Below are positions 28,763 through 38,298 of a stretch of 41,404 nucleotides of DNA, one piece after another. A program made the position numbers and the translations under genes. The first letter of the stretch is position 1. Each line of letters opens with the position of its first letter. The DNA comes from Nitrosomonadaceae bacterium. GTDB taxonomy: Bacteria; Pseudomonadota; Gammaproteobacteria; Burkholderiales; Nitrosomonadaceae. The stretch lies in assembly GCA_002721545.1 (NCBI GenBank), contig PBKR01000029.1:1-41404 (forward strand), in the 5' to 3' direction. The notes beneath the pieces are model-generated. The model was not told the origin of the DNA. It made no database searches and worked only from the letters and a program-made list of their open reading frames with translations.

Positions 28763-29314
28763 ATGCGGATTTTATATATTACTTTAGCTATGGTATGTGG
28801 GTTTAATAGTTCACTGGTTTTGGGCCAAAAGTTATCTGTTTGCTATCAGGCCAATTGTTTAGAAGAAGTAAATTTTACAGTTTCAGAAGATACCCATAAT
28901 CAGATTAGCACATTCTTCTTATTAATAACCTCTGCAATAGAAGAAAGAGAAGCTATTCGTCATGCAGTACGTAGTTTATATCTAGAGGCCGCTAAATATA
29001 GCCCTATTGCATCTGATCGTGGGGGTAATTTTAAAGATTATTCTGTACAAGGGCGTATGGACTGTGTTGATCATAGCAGAAATGACACTACATTTCTTAA
29101 TTATATTCAACAGCAAGGTTGGCTGAATTATCATAAAGTTGGGGAAATTGTTTGGCGCAACCCATTACTTATAAATTTACATTACGCTAGTCAAATTATT
29201 GAAATTAATACTTTACACTCATGGGTAGTAGATACTTGGTTTCTTGATTTTGGAGAATTAGCTACAGTCTTACCCTATGCTCAATGGAAGAGTGGTTATT
29301 CTCCACAACCTTAG
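28763..29314 (+). CDS. Conserved hypothetical exported protein with a possible Cys-His-Asp site
   Basis: I do not recognise a named family. The 183 residues begin with a signal-like segment (MRILYITLAMVCGFNSSLVLG, cleavage near 21). Residues 96-104 read QGRMDCVDH and 151-160 read LHSWVVDTWF. The order Cys101 ... His152 ... Asp157, with His and Asp on one short hydrophobic strand, is what transglutaminase-like or papain-like cysteine enzymes show, and similar MDC-x-D / H-x(4)-D layouts exist in uncharacterised proteobacterial proteins. The mature protein would lie in the periplasm. Function is unknown; the enzyme idea is inference from motif layout only. Confidence 0.75.
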   Translation: MRILYITLAMVCGFNSSLVLGQKLSVCYQANCLEEVNFTVSEDTHNQISTFFLLITSAIEEREAIRHAVRSLYLEAAKYSPIASDRGGNFKDYSVQGRMDCVDHSRNDTTFLNYIQQQGWLNYHKVGEIVWRNPLLINLHYASQIIEINTLHSWVVDTWFLDFGELATVLPYAQWKSGYSPQP

Positions 29315-29394
29315 TTTATTAGGCTTTTATGAAGGAGCTTTAATTTTATATCTGTAGTATTAATTTTATAGTTATTTTTATAAGGAAACAGGAA

Positions 29395-29514
29395 GTGGGT
29401 TTTCATGAATCTATGTTATTTTGGTTTTTTAAAGAGCTTTTAAAAGTAATTCTGTGCCTTGGTTTTATCTTAGGTTGTATCTTATTTTTCCGGTGGATTA
29501 ATGATGATGACTGA
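29395..29514 (+). CDS. Candidate 39-residue single-span membrane protein
   Basis: A GTG at 29395 is preceded by AAGGA (29382-29386) at 8 bases. The frame reads VGFHESMLFWFFKELLK, then the hydrophobic VILCLGFILGCILFF, then RWINDDD before TGA. The layout (short polar start, one helix of about 18 residues, Arg-Trp and an acidic tail) is that of small inner-membrane proteins. An ATG at 29413 would give 33 residues but has no ribosome binding site. It lies between the exported hypothetical protein and fdxA. No homologue is known to me. Confidence 0.45.
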   Translation: MGFHESMLFWFFKELLKVILCLGFILGCILFFRWINDDD

Positions 29515-29723
29515 ACGTTCTTAATAATTCTATGAAGGAAGTTGTAGTTAGGTTTTATAAGCTCATTGTTTTATCATAGAGTACTTATAATTACTAATTT
29601 GTTAAGTATTTTAGTCTATCTAAAGCCATATAAATTTTGAGATTCTCGATTTATGATGAGATTATAGTAGTAAGTTATGGTTTAGTTGTAGTGGTGCCAG
29701 CATGATTTCTGTTAAAATTAGTT

Positions 29724-29749
29724 GCTTTAAAATGATTCTATTTTAAAGC
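29724..29749. repeat. Perfect inverted repeat upstream of fdxA
   Basis: GCTTTAAAAT (29724-29733) and ATTTTAAAGC (29740-29749) are exact reverse complements around the 6-base centre GATTCT. The repeat ends 32 bases before the fdxA ATG, so it lies in the promoter or leader. It could be an operator for a dimeric regulator or an RNA hairpin; no T-run follows, so it is not a normal terminator. Confidence 0.6.
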
Positions 29750-29781
29750 TATTCTTGCTGTAAAGAAGAGGAAAAAATATT

Positions 29782-30111
29782 ATGGCTTATGTTGTAACAG
29801 AGAGCTGTATCAAGTGTAAGTATACAGATTGTGTAGATGTATGTCCGGTAGATTGTTTTCATGAAGGCCCAAATTTTCTAGTGATTGATCCAGAAGAATG
29901 TATCGATTGTACTTTATGTGTGGCTGAATGCCCGGTAGAGGCAATCTATTCTGAAGATGATGTGCCTGATGAACAACAGCAGTTTATAGAACTTAATGCT
30001 GAGTTAGCAAAATCTTGGGAGTCAATTGTTGAGAAAAAAGATGCTCTAGCAGACGCAGATGACTGGGCAGATGCAGATGCTGGTAGTAAATTTGAATTAT
30101 TGGAGCGTTAA
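29782..30111 (+). CDS. fdxA: Seven-iron ferredoxin ([3Fe-4S][4Fe-4S])
   Basis: The 109-residue protein matches the Azotobacter FdI type. Cys9, Cys17 and Cys50 would hold the [3Fe-4S] cluster, and Cys21, Cys40, Cys43 and Cys46 the [4Fe-4S] cluster; Cys12 and Cys25 are extra cysteines. The C-terminal 50 residues ([20 protein letters not shown]...) form the usual acidic extension. It is a soluble low-potential electron carrier. The gene is preceded by a strong ribosome binding site and a perfect inverted repeat, and followed after 25 bases by the AddB-like gene. Confidence 0.95.
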   Translation: MAYVVTESCIKCKYTDCVDVCPVDCFHEGPNFLVIDPEECIDCTLCVAECPVEAIYSEDDVPDEQQQFIELNAELAKSWESIVEKKDALADADDWADADAGSKFELLER

Positions 30112-30136
30112 ACTTTAGCGGTAATCAGTTCACCGC

Positions 30137-32869
30137 ATGTCATTTATAAAGAAATTTCCACAAATTAGCCTTGATAATTTTTTTAACCAGTTTTCTACTG
30201 GTATAGGCTCCAGCGTAGTTGTTACGCCTAACCGGAGACTTGCAATAGTTTTGCGGAGGGAATTTAATAACCATCAAATTATTAAAGGCCATGCAGCTTG
30301 GCATTCTATCGATATTCTTCCAATAGCTGCATTTATTGAACGCGTATATGAAGAGATGCTCTATTCTGAGCAAGCAGATACATTACCAGTAGTGCTCTCT
30401 AATGCTGAGGAGCAGGCACTGTGGGAGCATGTTATCTCTGATTCGGATCAGTCTCCAATTTTATTTTCTATTCCGGAAGCAGCAAAATTAGCACGTAAAG
30501 CTTGGCAAATAATTCAAGAATGGCAACTTACTTCTAAATTAAGAAATCTGCCATTAAATGAAGATTGCAAGGTATTCAGTAGTTGGTCAAAGAATTATAG
30601 AAGATTAACCGAACGAGAAAATCAAATTGATAAAGCACGAATTTGTGATTTGATAATTAAATTATGGAAGCATGCAAGAGCTCAAAAACCAGATCAATTA
30701 ATTTGCTATGGATTCAAAACGTTTACACCACAGCAAGAAATTTTTCTAAATAGTCTATCAGAACATGGTTGTAAGTTGATGACAGCTTACTCACAGCCAA
30801 AGGTTCTATCTCAATTTGGAAGAGTGCAAAGAGTGGGTTGTACAGATAGTCATGATGAGATCCAACGATCTGCAGTGTGGGCACGAGAGCAGATTGAAGC
30901 TAATAATAAAGCGCGCATTGGTGTTGTTGTTCCAGATCTCTCCAAGTATAGGAGTGAAATTATACGTACATTCAGCTCAATTATGGAGCCAGATGTTCAC
31001 CAGGGCTTACCGGGATCAAAGCATCATGTGTATCCTTTTAATGTTTCACTTGGAATGAGTTTGGCTTCATACCCAATAGTCAGTACAGCATTTTTAGTAC
31101 TTGAGCTAGCCGGAGAAGATATTGAATTTGAGTTTTTAAGTGTCATCCTTCGTTCGCCTTTCTTGGCTGGTGGTGAGAGTGAAATGGAAAGTCGCGCAGT
31201 GCTTGATGAGCAATTACGAAAGAGAATGGAGCCAAGAATTACACTCGAAGAATTATTTGTATTTCTTCAGCGTACACAGAATAGTAAAAATTGCCCACTT
31301 CTTATGCATCAGTTAACGTCACTTGAAGATTTTCGCAAAGAAAATTTTTCTGTTAGGCAGGCACCATCAGTTTTAGCTAGAGTCATTTTAGAAGCACTTC
31401 AAATTTTTAATTTTCCAGGTGAGCGTACTCTTGATTCATCGGAATATCAGACTTTAAATAAATGGAAAGAAGTAGTTGCTGAATTTTCGGTACTTGATCG
31501 CGTTATTCCCAGGATAGGATATATGGAAGGGATACGATGTCTTCATAGAATAGCAGTAGAGAAAATTTTTCAGCCAGAAACTCCAGATGTTCCTATTCAA
31601 ATTTTAGATATATATGAGACTATTGGTATGGAATTTGATCATTTATGGGTGATGGGGCTATCAGATACAAAGTGGCCATTGTCCTCAAGTACAAATCCAT
31701 TTTTACCAATTGAGTTACAGCGTTCAACAAAATTACCACGTGCCTCTGCTTCTGAAGCATTTGACCTTTCCCGTCGTTTTATTAATGACTGGAGTTGCAG
31801 CTCGGGTGAAGTAATTTTTAGCTTTCCCATACATGATGACGAGAAGAAAGATGACCGTATACTTTCCCCTAGTTCATTAATTGTTGAATTTCCACAAAAT
31901 GAGCTGAATCTACCAATTTATATGAGTCACCGTGATCTAATCTATCAGGCGGGTCAGATTGAGTATATTGAAGATAATAAAGCTCCAGAGCTCGATCAGT
32001 TAGCATGGCATGGTGGCGCTTCGGTGATAAAGGACCAAGCAGCTTGTCCATTTCGAGCATTTGCTTTGCACCGTTTAGGTGCGAGAGGATTAAATGCTCC
32101 ACATACTGGTTTAAATGCAATAGAACATGGAAAGTTAGTTCATAGAGTATTAGAAAAAGTATGGCGTGAATTGAAGACCAAAAATGAGCTTGATGCGATC
32201 AGTGATGACGATCTTAAATTAATTTTGTCAAATTTAGCTACAGAGGCTATTGAAGGTATTCAGGCGGTACGTCCGCTAAAATTTTCAAAACGTTTTAGAA
32301 ATATAGAAAATCAGCGTTTGGTGAGATTGGTGTCTGACTGGTTATTTGAAGAGAAGAAACGTAGCGATTTTAGTGTTATTGCAATTGAAGATAAGCGGAT
32401 AATTGTCCTGGGTGGGCTTTCCTTAACAATACGCCTGGACCGCGTTGATATGCTTAATGATAAGAGAATTATCATTATCGATTATAAGGCAGGAAAGCGA
32501 GAATCATCAGTTCAGGCCATGCGTGGTGAACGTCCAGATGAGCCACAATTGCCACTGTATCTTATAGCCTCTCAACCAGATGCCACAGCAATTGTATTCG
32601 CACAGGTAAAAATAGGAAAAATGAAATTTAAAGCATTGGCACGGGATAGTGATCTTCTGCCTAGTGTGAAGGCTGACCCAGAATGGAAGCAATTAATTAC
32701 TTCTTGGCAGACTGACCTTACTTGTATTGCAGAAAGCTTTTCTAAAGGTGATGCAAAAGTTAATCCTAAAAAATTTCCCGATACATGCCCTAAATGTGAC
32801 CTAAAATCTTTTTGTCGCATTTCTGAACGAATTGATAGTTCGTATGTAGAGCTGGAGAATAGGAAATGA
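30137..32869 (+). CDS. AddB-like Fe-S nuclease/helicase-related DNA repair protein
   Basis: This 910-residue protein is the AddB-like partner of the following helicase gene. The N-terminal part is helicase-like but divergent and lacks a clear Walker A. The C-terminal PD-(D/E)XK nuclease has IIIIDYKAGKRE with Asp782 and Lys784. Cys637 (ACPF), Cys884, Cys887 and Cys893 (CPKC...FC) form the split four-Cys set that binds a [4Fe-4S] cluster in AddB enzymes. With AddA it would process double-strand DNA ends for recombination. Betaproteobacteria often annotate this as a probable DNA repair protein. Its end overlaps the next gene by four bases. Confidence 0.88.
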   Translation: MSFIKKFPQISLDNFFNQFSTGIGSSVVVTPNRRLAIVLRREFNNHQIIKGHAAWHSIDILPIAAFIERVYEEMLYSEQADTLPVVLSNAEEQALWEHVISDSDQSPILFSIPEAAKLARKAWQIIQEWQLTSKLRNLPLNEDCKVFSSWSKNYRRLTERENQIDKARICDLIIKLWKHARAQKPDQLICYGFKTFTPQQEIFLNSLSEHGCKLMTAYSQPKVLSQFGRVQRVGCTDSHDEIQRSAVWAREQIEANNKARIGVVVPDLSKYRSEIIRTFSSIMEPDVHQGLPGSKHHVYPFNVSLGMSLASYPIVSTAFLVLELAGEDIEFEFLSVILRSPFLAGGESEMESRAVLDEQLRKRMEPRITLEELFVFLQRTQNSKNCPLLMHQLTSLEDFRKENFSVRQAPSVLARVILEALQIFNFPGERTLDSSEYQTLNKWKEVVAEFSVLDRVIPRIGYMEGIRCLHRIAVEKIFQPETPDVPIQILDIYETIGMEFDHLWVMGLSDTKWPLSSSTNPFLPIELQRSTKLPRASASEAFDLSRRFINDWSCSSGEVIFSFPIHDDEKKDDRILSPSSLIVEFPQNELNLPIYMSHRDLIYQAGQIEYIEDNKAPELDQLAWHGGASVIKDQAACPFRAFALHRLGARGLNAPHTGLNAIEHGKLVHRVLEKVWRELKTKNELDAISDDDLKLILSNLATEAIEGIQAVRPLKFSKRFRNIENQRLVRLVSDWLFEEKKRSDFSVIAIEDKRIIVLGGLSLTIRLDRVDMLNDKRIIIIDYKAGKRESSVQAMRGERPDEPQLPLYLIASQPDATAIVFAQVKIGKMKFKALARDSDLLPSVKADPEWKQLITSWQTDLTCIAESFSKGDAKVNPKKFPDTCPKCDLKSFCRISERIDSSYVELENRK

Positions 32870-35800
32870 GTGATACTAAGCATATTTCAGATCTTGCTGA
32901 GCGTAAACTTGCGCTTGATCCTACATGCTCATTTATCGTTCAGGCACCAGCAGGGTCAGGTAAGACCGGCCTTTTGATTCAAAGATATCTTAAACTACTT
33001 GCACGTGTTAAAGAGCCTGAAGAGATAATAGTGATTACGTTCACAAATAAAGCAGTGGCAGAAATACAAAAAGGAGTACTTGCAGCACTTACTCAGTCTA
33101 GTGAAATTTCTGATAATGAGCATATAAAATTAACCCGTAAGCTAGCTAGTGCTGTATTAAAGCATGACGGTCAACTAGGTTGGCAGATAGTTAAAAATCC
33201 TACGCGACTACGTATTCAAACTATTGATTCATTATGCGCATCAATTGTGCGCCAGATGCCAATACTGTCTAAATCTAGCTCCCAAATGGAAAGTACATCG
33301 GATGCATCTGATCTTTATCGTGAGGCAGCTCGTGCGACCATTGGTTTGGTTACAAGGAATAATTTTGTAGAACAAAAGGATAATGTAGTGGTAAAGGATA
33401 TCGAACAATTACTAGTGCATCTTGGAAATGATGTGAGTCGTGCCGAAAAGTTATTTGTTAAGATACTGGAGAAGCGTAATCAATGGCTGCGTCATGTTAT
33501 AGGTAAGGGCCGAGAGGAATTAGAAAAGGGGTTGCGTAGCATCAGGTATGAGGCACTGAAAAATGTATCTAATATATATCCTGAATCTATGCAGGGTGAA
33601 TTACTTCAATTGGTAAATTATGCAGGTAATAATCTTAAAGGTAGAGGTAGTAATTTATCAATTTCTTCTTACGAGGAATTATTCGCTATGCCTGGATGTG
33701 AAGAACATGATGTAGATCTATGGAAAGATATAGCGCAGTTGTTATTGACAAAAGACGGTAATTGGAGAAAATCATTAACAAAAAAAAATGGTTTCCCATC
33801 AGGTAATACCAGAACTCAGAAAAAAGAATTAGTGTCATGGAAAGAAAGATTTTTTATATTGATCGATAAGCTTAAGGAAGATGACACATTACGAAAATGG
33901 TTACATGATTTAAGCAGGCTTCCACCACCTACTTACACTAATCCTCAATGGGAAGTGCTTAGTTCGATCACTCGTTTGTTACCATATGCCGTAGCACAGC
34001 TAAAGGTTGTGTTTAAAGCACGAGGCAGAGTTGATTATACGGAAGTTATGCTAGGGGCCCTACAAGCTCTTGGAGAGTTTGAGGAACCAACTGATCTAGC
34101 GCTTGGACTCGATTACCGTATTCAACATTTGTTAATGGATGAGTTTCAGGATACTTCGGTAAGTCAATATGAATTAATTACTAAGCTTACTACAGGATGG
34201 GAGCTAGGTGATGGGCGTACCTTATTTGTAGTTGGTGATCCGATGCAGTCGATTTATCGCTTTCGTGATGCTGAAGTGAGTTTGTTTTCAAGTGCTCGTA
34301 CTAAAGGTATCGGTAATATTAAATTGGAATCTATTGTTTTACGCACTAACTTCCGCTCACAGAGCGGTATTGTAGATTGGGTTAATAACACCTTTTCGCA
34401 GATAATGTTAAAAAGAGACGAGTGTGTTTCAGCTGGTTCTGTACCCTATACTGATTCTGTTTCAATCCATGAGGGGCTAGCTGGTGAGTCAGTTAGCATC
34501 CATCCATCATTTAATGAGAATTATGCAGCAGAGGCTAAGGAGGTGGTAGATATCGTTTTGAGGGTGCGCCGTGATGATCCATCTGCCACTATTGCTATTC
34601 TTGGCCGTACCCGTAAAGATTTATATGATGAAATTATCCCGCAATTAAGAAAAGTAGAAATGCCATTTCGCGCAATTAGAATAGAAGGACTAGGCTGCCG
34701 GCCGGTAGTACAGGATCTACTAGTATTAACACGTGCATTGGCACATTTGGCAGACAAATTAGCGTGGCTTGCTATGCTACGTGCCCCATGGTGTGGTCTT
34801 AAACTCGCTGATCTATCTGCACTCTTTTCAGTACAAACTACCCCTGCGGTTGACATAGAAAATCCTAAAGAAAATAGTTTAAGAAAAAATCATCAGACAG
34901 TATGGGGGGTGCTTAATGATGATGCGTGCTTATCTGCAGCCTCTGCTGATGGGGTTATTCGATTACTACGTATACGAGAAGTGTTAGGAAGTTGCATAAA
35001 TAATCGTAATCGACAGTCTTTACGTGCAGTTGTAGAGGCAGCATGGCTCGCGTTAGGGGGGCCAGCTTGCTTAAAAAATGATGCTGATTTTGAGGATATA
35101 AAAATTTACCTGGATTATCTTGAAGCTAATGAAAGAATGGGGGATATCTATGACCTGGCGACATTTGAAGAGGGGCTTGCCAAGCTTTATGCGCTACCTG
35201 ATATAGAGGCTAATGACACATTGCAGCTCATGACAATTCATGCGTCGAAGGGACTTGAATTCGATTATGTGATTGTGCCTGGTCTTGGGCGCAAGAAACG
35301 TAGTAATGAAAAAGAATTACTTTTGTGGGAAGAGTGGTCTTCTATCTTAGATGATGTAAAGAGAGGGAAAAATGATTTGTTGCTTGCGCCGATTAAGGAA
35401 GAGGGGGCAATTAGTGATCGCATTTATCTGTGGTTGGAAAAGCTTAATCAAAAGAAAGAATCTTTTGAGGACGAGCGCCTTCTCTATGTTGCAGCAACAA
35501 GAGCAAGAAAGTTTTTACACCTGATGGGTAGTACAGCTCTTTCTGTCAATATTGATGGAGTGTTAGAACCAAAAGAGCCTGCTGAAAAATCATTATTGAG
35601 TAAGCTATGGCCAGTGGTGCAACCAATTTTTTCTAAGGTTGCAGCACAGGAAAAGCCTCTAATTGGCAAAAGAAAGATTGAGAGTCAGAAGGAACAGGCA
35701 ATTGATCAATCACTTCGCCGTCTGGTATCTGATTGGATATTTCCTTCTGCGCCGGCGCATGTGAAATGGAGGCCACCAAAGGAAAATGTATGTACTCAAG

Positions 35801-36357
35801 AAATTGAATTTTCATGGGCTGGAGAAACTGCACGCCATATTGGGAGTATTGTGCATCGCTGGTTGAAGTACATTGCTGAAGATAAAATAGATAAGTGGGA
35901 TAAGGATCGAATAGAAAAGCTACACAATATATTTAGACAGAATCTACTTACATGTGGGATGAGTGGCAATAATGATGAAATAGAATTTGCAATTACGCGA
36001 ATAAAATCTGCACTCATCCATACAATAAATGATACACGTGGCCAGTGGTTACTGGGGCCACAAAGAGATGCTCAAAATGAGCTATATATGACAACAGTAA
36101 TTGACGGGGACTCTGTAAGTCTAATAATTGATCGCACCTTCATTGGCGAGGATGGTTTGCGTTGGATTGTAGATTATAAAACTAGTAGCCATATTGGTAC
36201 GGATATAGAATTCTTTCTTGATCGTGAGCAAGAACGATATTGTAATCAGCTCAATCGTTATGCTGTAATGATTAGTCGGATTGATAGTCGTCCAATCAAA
36301 TTGGGATTATATTTTCCATTGTTAAAAGGGTGGCGCGAGTGGGTTTATAAAAAGTAA
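32866..36357 (+). CDS. AddA-like UvrD-family helicase-nuclease
   Basis: The 1163-residue superfamily 1 helicase carries Walker A QAPAGSGKT (Lys33), motif Ia VITFTNKAVAEI, Walker B LLMDEFQD (Asp425-Glu426), motif III VVGDPMQSIYRFRDAEV, motif V TIHASKGLEFDYVIVPGL and motif VI LLYVAATRARK. The C-terminal RecB/AddA-type nuclease has WIVDYKTS with Asp1103 and Lys1105. With the AddB-like protein it would resect double-strand breaks in place of RecBCD. The four-base overlap (ATGA) with the upstream gene indicates a coupled heterodimer. Confidence 0.92.
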   Translation: MSDTKHISDLAERKLALDPTCSFIVQAPAGSGKTGLLIQRYLKLLARVKEPEEIIVITFTNKAVAEIQKGVLAALTQSSEISDNEHIKLTRKLASAVLKHDGQLGWQIVKNPTRLRIQTIDSLCASIVRQMPILSKSSSQMESTSDASDLYREAARATIGLVTRNNFVEQKDNVVVKDIEQLLVHLGNDVSRAEKLFVKILEKRNQWLRHVIGKGREELEKGLRSIRYEALKNVSNIYPESMQGELLQLVNYAGNNLKGRGSNLSISSYEELFAMPGCEEHDVDLWKDIAQLLLTKDGNWRKSLTKKNGFPSGNTRTQKKELVSWKERFFILIDKLKEDDTLRKWLHDLSRLPPPTYTNPQWEVLSSITRLLPYAVAQLKVVFKARGRVDYTEVMLGALQALGEFEEPTDLALGLDYRIQHLLMDEFQDTSVSQYELITKLTTGWELGDGRTLFVVGDPMQSIYRFRDAEVSLFSSARTKGIGNIKLESIVLRTNFRSQSGIVDWVNNTFSQIMLKRDECVSAGSVPYTDSVSIHEGLAGESVSIHPSFNENYAAEAKEVVDIVLRVRRDDPSATIAILGRTRKDLYDEIIPQLRKVEMPFRAIRIEGLGCRPVVQDLLVLTRALAHLADKLAWLAMLRAPWCGLKLADLSALFSVQTTPAVDIENPKENSLRKNHQTVWGVLNDDACLSAASADGVIRLLRIREVLGSCINNRNRQSLRAVVEAAWLALGGPACLKNDADFEDIKIYLDYLEANERMGDIYDLATFEEGLAKLYALPDIEANDTLQLMTIHASKGLEFDYVIVPGLGRKKRSNEKELLLWEEWSSILDDVKRGKNDLLLAPIKEEGAISDRIYLWLEKLNQKKESFEDERLLYVAATRARKFLHLMGSTALSVNIDGVLEPKEPAEKSLLSKLWPVVQPIFSKVAAQEKPLIGKRKIESQKEQAIDQSLRRLVSDWIFPSAPAHVKWRPPKENVCTQEIEFSWAGETARHIGSIVHRWLKYIAEDKIDKWDKDRIEKLHNIFRQNLLTCGMSGNNDEIEFAITRIKSALIHTINDTRGQWLLGPQRDAQNELYMTTVIDGDSVSLIIDRTFIGEDGLRWIVDYKTSSHIGTDIEFFLDREQERYCNQLNRYAVMISRIDSRPIKLGLYFPLLKGWREWVYKK

Positions 36358-36552
36358 GTTCTATTTCGTAAAAATAGATAGAAATAGGAAAATTATTAAA
36401 TCTTATAGAGCATGTTGCTATGACATATAAATGATTAAATAGCGGTCAGTTTTGAACTCTTAATTAATTATTTATCAAACTTTTATACTATCAATTTATC
36501 TTTCCTCTTATGTTATGATGTGAAGTCTCAGCTTTAAAAGACATTCTGTTTT

Positions 36553-37395
36553 ATGCTCAATATTGATCTGCATTGTCATTCCACGGTTTCTGACGGCACA
36601 TTGACACCTACACAGCTAGTTAAACGTGCAGCTATGCGTGGGGTAAGCGTGCTGGCACTGACTGATCATGATGATTTAGATGGGCTAGATGAGGCTCGTC
36701 GTGTTGCAAGTGAGAATGATATAACTTTTATTAATGGAGTAGAAATATCAGTTACTTGGCGGAATAGAACACTGCATATCGTGGGTCTTGGTGTAGATCC
36801 AAAATACTCTCCACTGGTACAAGGTTTAGAAGTTATTCGTAATGGCAGGACTACACGTGGAAATAAGATAGCTGAGGAACTTGATAAATCCGGCATTCGG
36901 GGGAGTTTAGAAGGGGCTTATTGCTATGCTGGGGAAGGCGGTTTAATTGGCCGCACTCATTTTGCACGTTATTTAGTTGATCAAGGATATGCCAAGAATG
37001 TAAAATCTGTATTTAAGAAATATCTGGTTAGAGGCAAGCCCGGGCACGTAACACATCATTGGGCTTCATTAAGTGATGCAGTAGGTTGGATATGTGGTAG
37101 CGGTGGTCAGGCTGTGATTGCTCATCCAGCACGTTATAAATTAGGTAAAAATTTACTGGATGAATTGCTATTAGAGTTTCGTGCACTTGGTGGGTCTGGT
37201 TTAGAAGTTATTACTGCAAGCCACACTCCTGAACAGTCTCTAATTTTTGCACATCATGCCAACAGAATGAATTTACTTGCTTCATGTGGCTCAGATTTTC
37301 ATGGGCCTGATGAAAGCTATTTTGATTTGGGTCTGATACCAGAATTTCCAGTAGAATGTAAACCAATTTGGCATGATTGGGACAAAAAATTATAG
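36553..37395 (+). CDS. PHP-domain phosphoesterase (TrpH/YciV, RNase AM-like)
   Basis: The 280-residue PHP protein has metal-binding motifs DLHCHSTVSDGTLTP (5-19), LTDHDDLDG (about 36-44), the Glu in FINGVEISV, VIAHPARY and SCGSDFHGPDE near 250. E. coli TrpH (YciV, RnaAM) acts on nucleotides and trims 5' ends of RNAs; the same role is likely but inferred. In E. coli the gene is followed by yciO; here the next 200 bases hold only a yciO remnant. A TATGAT-containing segment about 40 bases upstream may be the -10 box. Confidence 0.92.
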   Translation: MLNIDLHCHSTVSDGTLTPTQLVKRAAMRGVSVLALTDHDDLDGLDEARRVASENDITFINGVEISVTWRNRTLHIVGLGVDPKYSPLVQGLEVIRNGRTTRGNKIAEELDKSGIRGSLEGAYCYAGEGGLIGRTHFARYLVDQGYAKNVKSVFKKYLVRGKPGHVTHHWASLSDAVGWICGSGGQAVIAHPARYKLGKNLLDELLLEFRALGGSGLEVITASHTPEQSLIFAHHANRMNLLASCGSDFHGPDESYFDLGLIPEFPVECKPIWHDWDKKL

Positions 37396-37453
37396 TATAG
37401 AAAAGATGTTCTGCAATAATAATTTCATATTGATACTATAGATTCTAGCTAAC

Positions 37454-37634
37454 GTGGCTCAATTTTTTCTATTCACTCTTCTCATAGCGTTTATTACTTC
37501 AAGCGGCTTCTATCTTGCATGTAGGTGCCTGTGGTTTGGAGATAACAACAGTGATTGATTTAATTAAACATAGGCCAGAATTGGTGCGAAAAGGTAAAGG
37601 TGACTTAATCCCATTGGGGATGAAATATGGATAG
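37454..37634 (+). pseudogene. yciO: Decayed yciO (YrdC/Sua5-family) remnant with internal deletion
   Basis: Two ends of a YciO-type gene survive. At 37454 GTG GCT CAA followed by six T gives V-A-Q-F-F; with a seventh T the frame continues S-I-H, as in the family opening MAQFFSIHP. At 37527-37634 another frame reads ACGLEITTVIDLI...VRKGKGDLIPLGMKYG-stop, the conserved YciO C-terminus. About 440 bases of the usual roughly 620 are missing, and the frames do not join. Placement between the PHP gene and the M50 protease fits the normal order. The tail overlaps the M50 start by eight bases and contains its ribosome binding site, which may explain why it is kept. Confidence 0.85.
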
Positions 37635-38298
37635 CTTCATTCTTGAAATTGACAGGATTGTTCAGGGGGTTGCGATTTTTGCGCTTCCAGTGACATTAGC
37701 TATTACTTTACACGAGGCAGCTCATGCATACGTAGCGAAACAATACGGTGACCATACTGCCTATATCCAGGGACGTGTTACTTTGAATCCTTTAAGGCAT
37801 ATCGATCCGATAGGTACAGTTTGTGTGCCTTTATTACTTCTAGCAGTTAGCTCACCATATTTGTTTGGTTGGGCAAAGCCAGTACCAATTAACTTTAATA
37901 ATCTTCATAATCCAAAACGTGACATGCTTTGGGTAGCTGCTGCTGGACCGGCGGCTAACCTCTTGATGGCTTTTCTTTGGGCTATAGTTTTTAAGTTTGG
38001 TGTCGCCATACCAGAAAGTGATTTTTCTGAACCAATGTTATTAATGGGTCAAGCTGGTATTCTAATAAATGTGATACTGTTGGTACTTAATTTGCTACCT
38101 TTGCCCCCTCTAGATGGGGGTCGCATTGCAGTAAGCTTGTTACCTCATCGTATTGCATATCTTTTTGCAAACATTGAGCCATATGGGTTTATTATTTTGT
38201 TGGTCCTTTTGTTTAGTGGAAAATTAGGTGAATATATAGGGCCATTTATATTGGGTACTATTCACGTAATTGCACGGGTAGTTGGGTTACAGGTTTGA
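37627..38298 (+). CDS. Site-2 protease family (M50) membrane metalloprotease
   Basis: The 223-residue membrane protein has the zinc motif HEAAH at His29, Glu30 and His33 and the third ligand Asp163 in NLLPLPPLDGGRI. Four or more membrane segments are visible. The small size, without PDZ domains, places it with the short YwhC-like M50 proteins rather than RseP. Its substrate is unknown. A GGGGA sequence within the tail of the upstream pseudogene is well placed as the ribosome binding site. Confidence 0.92.
   Translation: MDSFILEIDRIVQGVAIFALPVTLAITLHEAAHAYVAKQYGDHTAYIQGRVTLNPLRHIDPIGTVCVPLLLLAVSSPYLFGWAKPVPINFNNLHNPKRDMLWVAAAGPAANLLMAFLWAIVFKFGVAIPESDFSEPMLLMGQAGILINVILLVLNLLPLPPLDGGRIAVSLLPHRIAYLFANIEPYGFIILLVLLFSGKLGEYIGPFILGTIHVIARVVGLQV

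Larger units (their letters stand above)
29315..29781. other. Intergenic region upstream of fdxA
   Basis: Within these 467 bases I see the candidate small membrane protein gene, a perfect 26-base inverted repeat near fdxA and the fdxA ribosome binding site (AAGAGG, about 10 bases before the ATG). The stretch 29515-29700 is AT-rich and shows nothing convincing. Confidence 0.5.
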
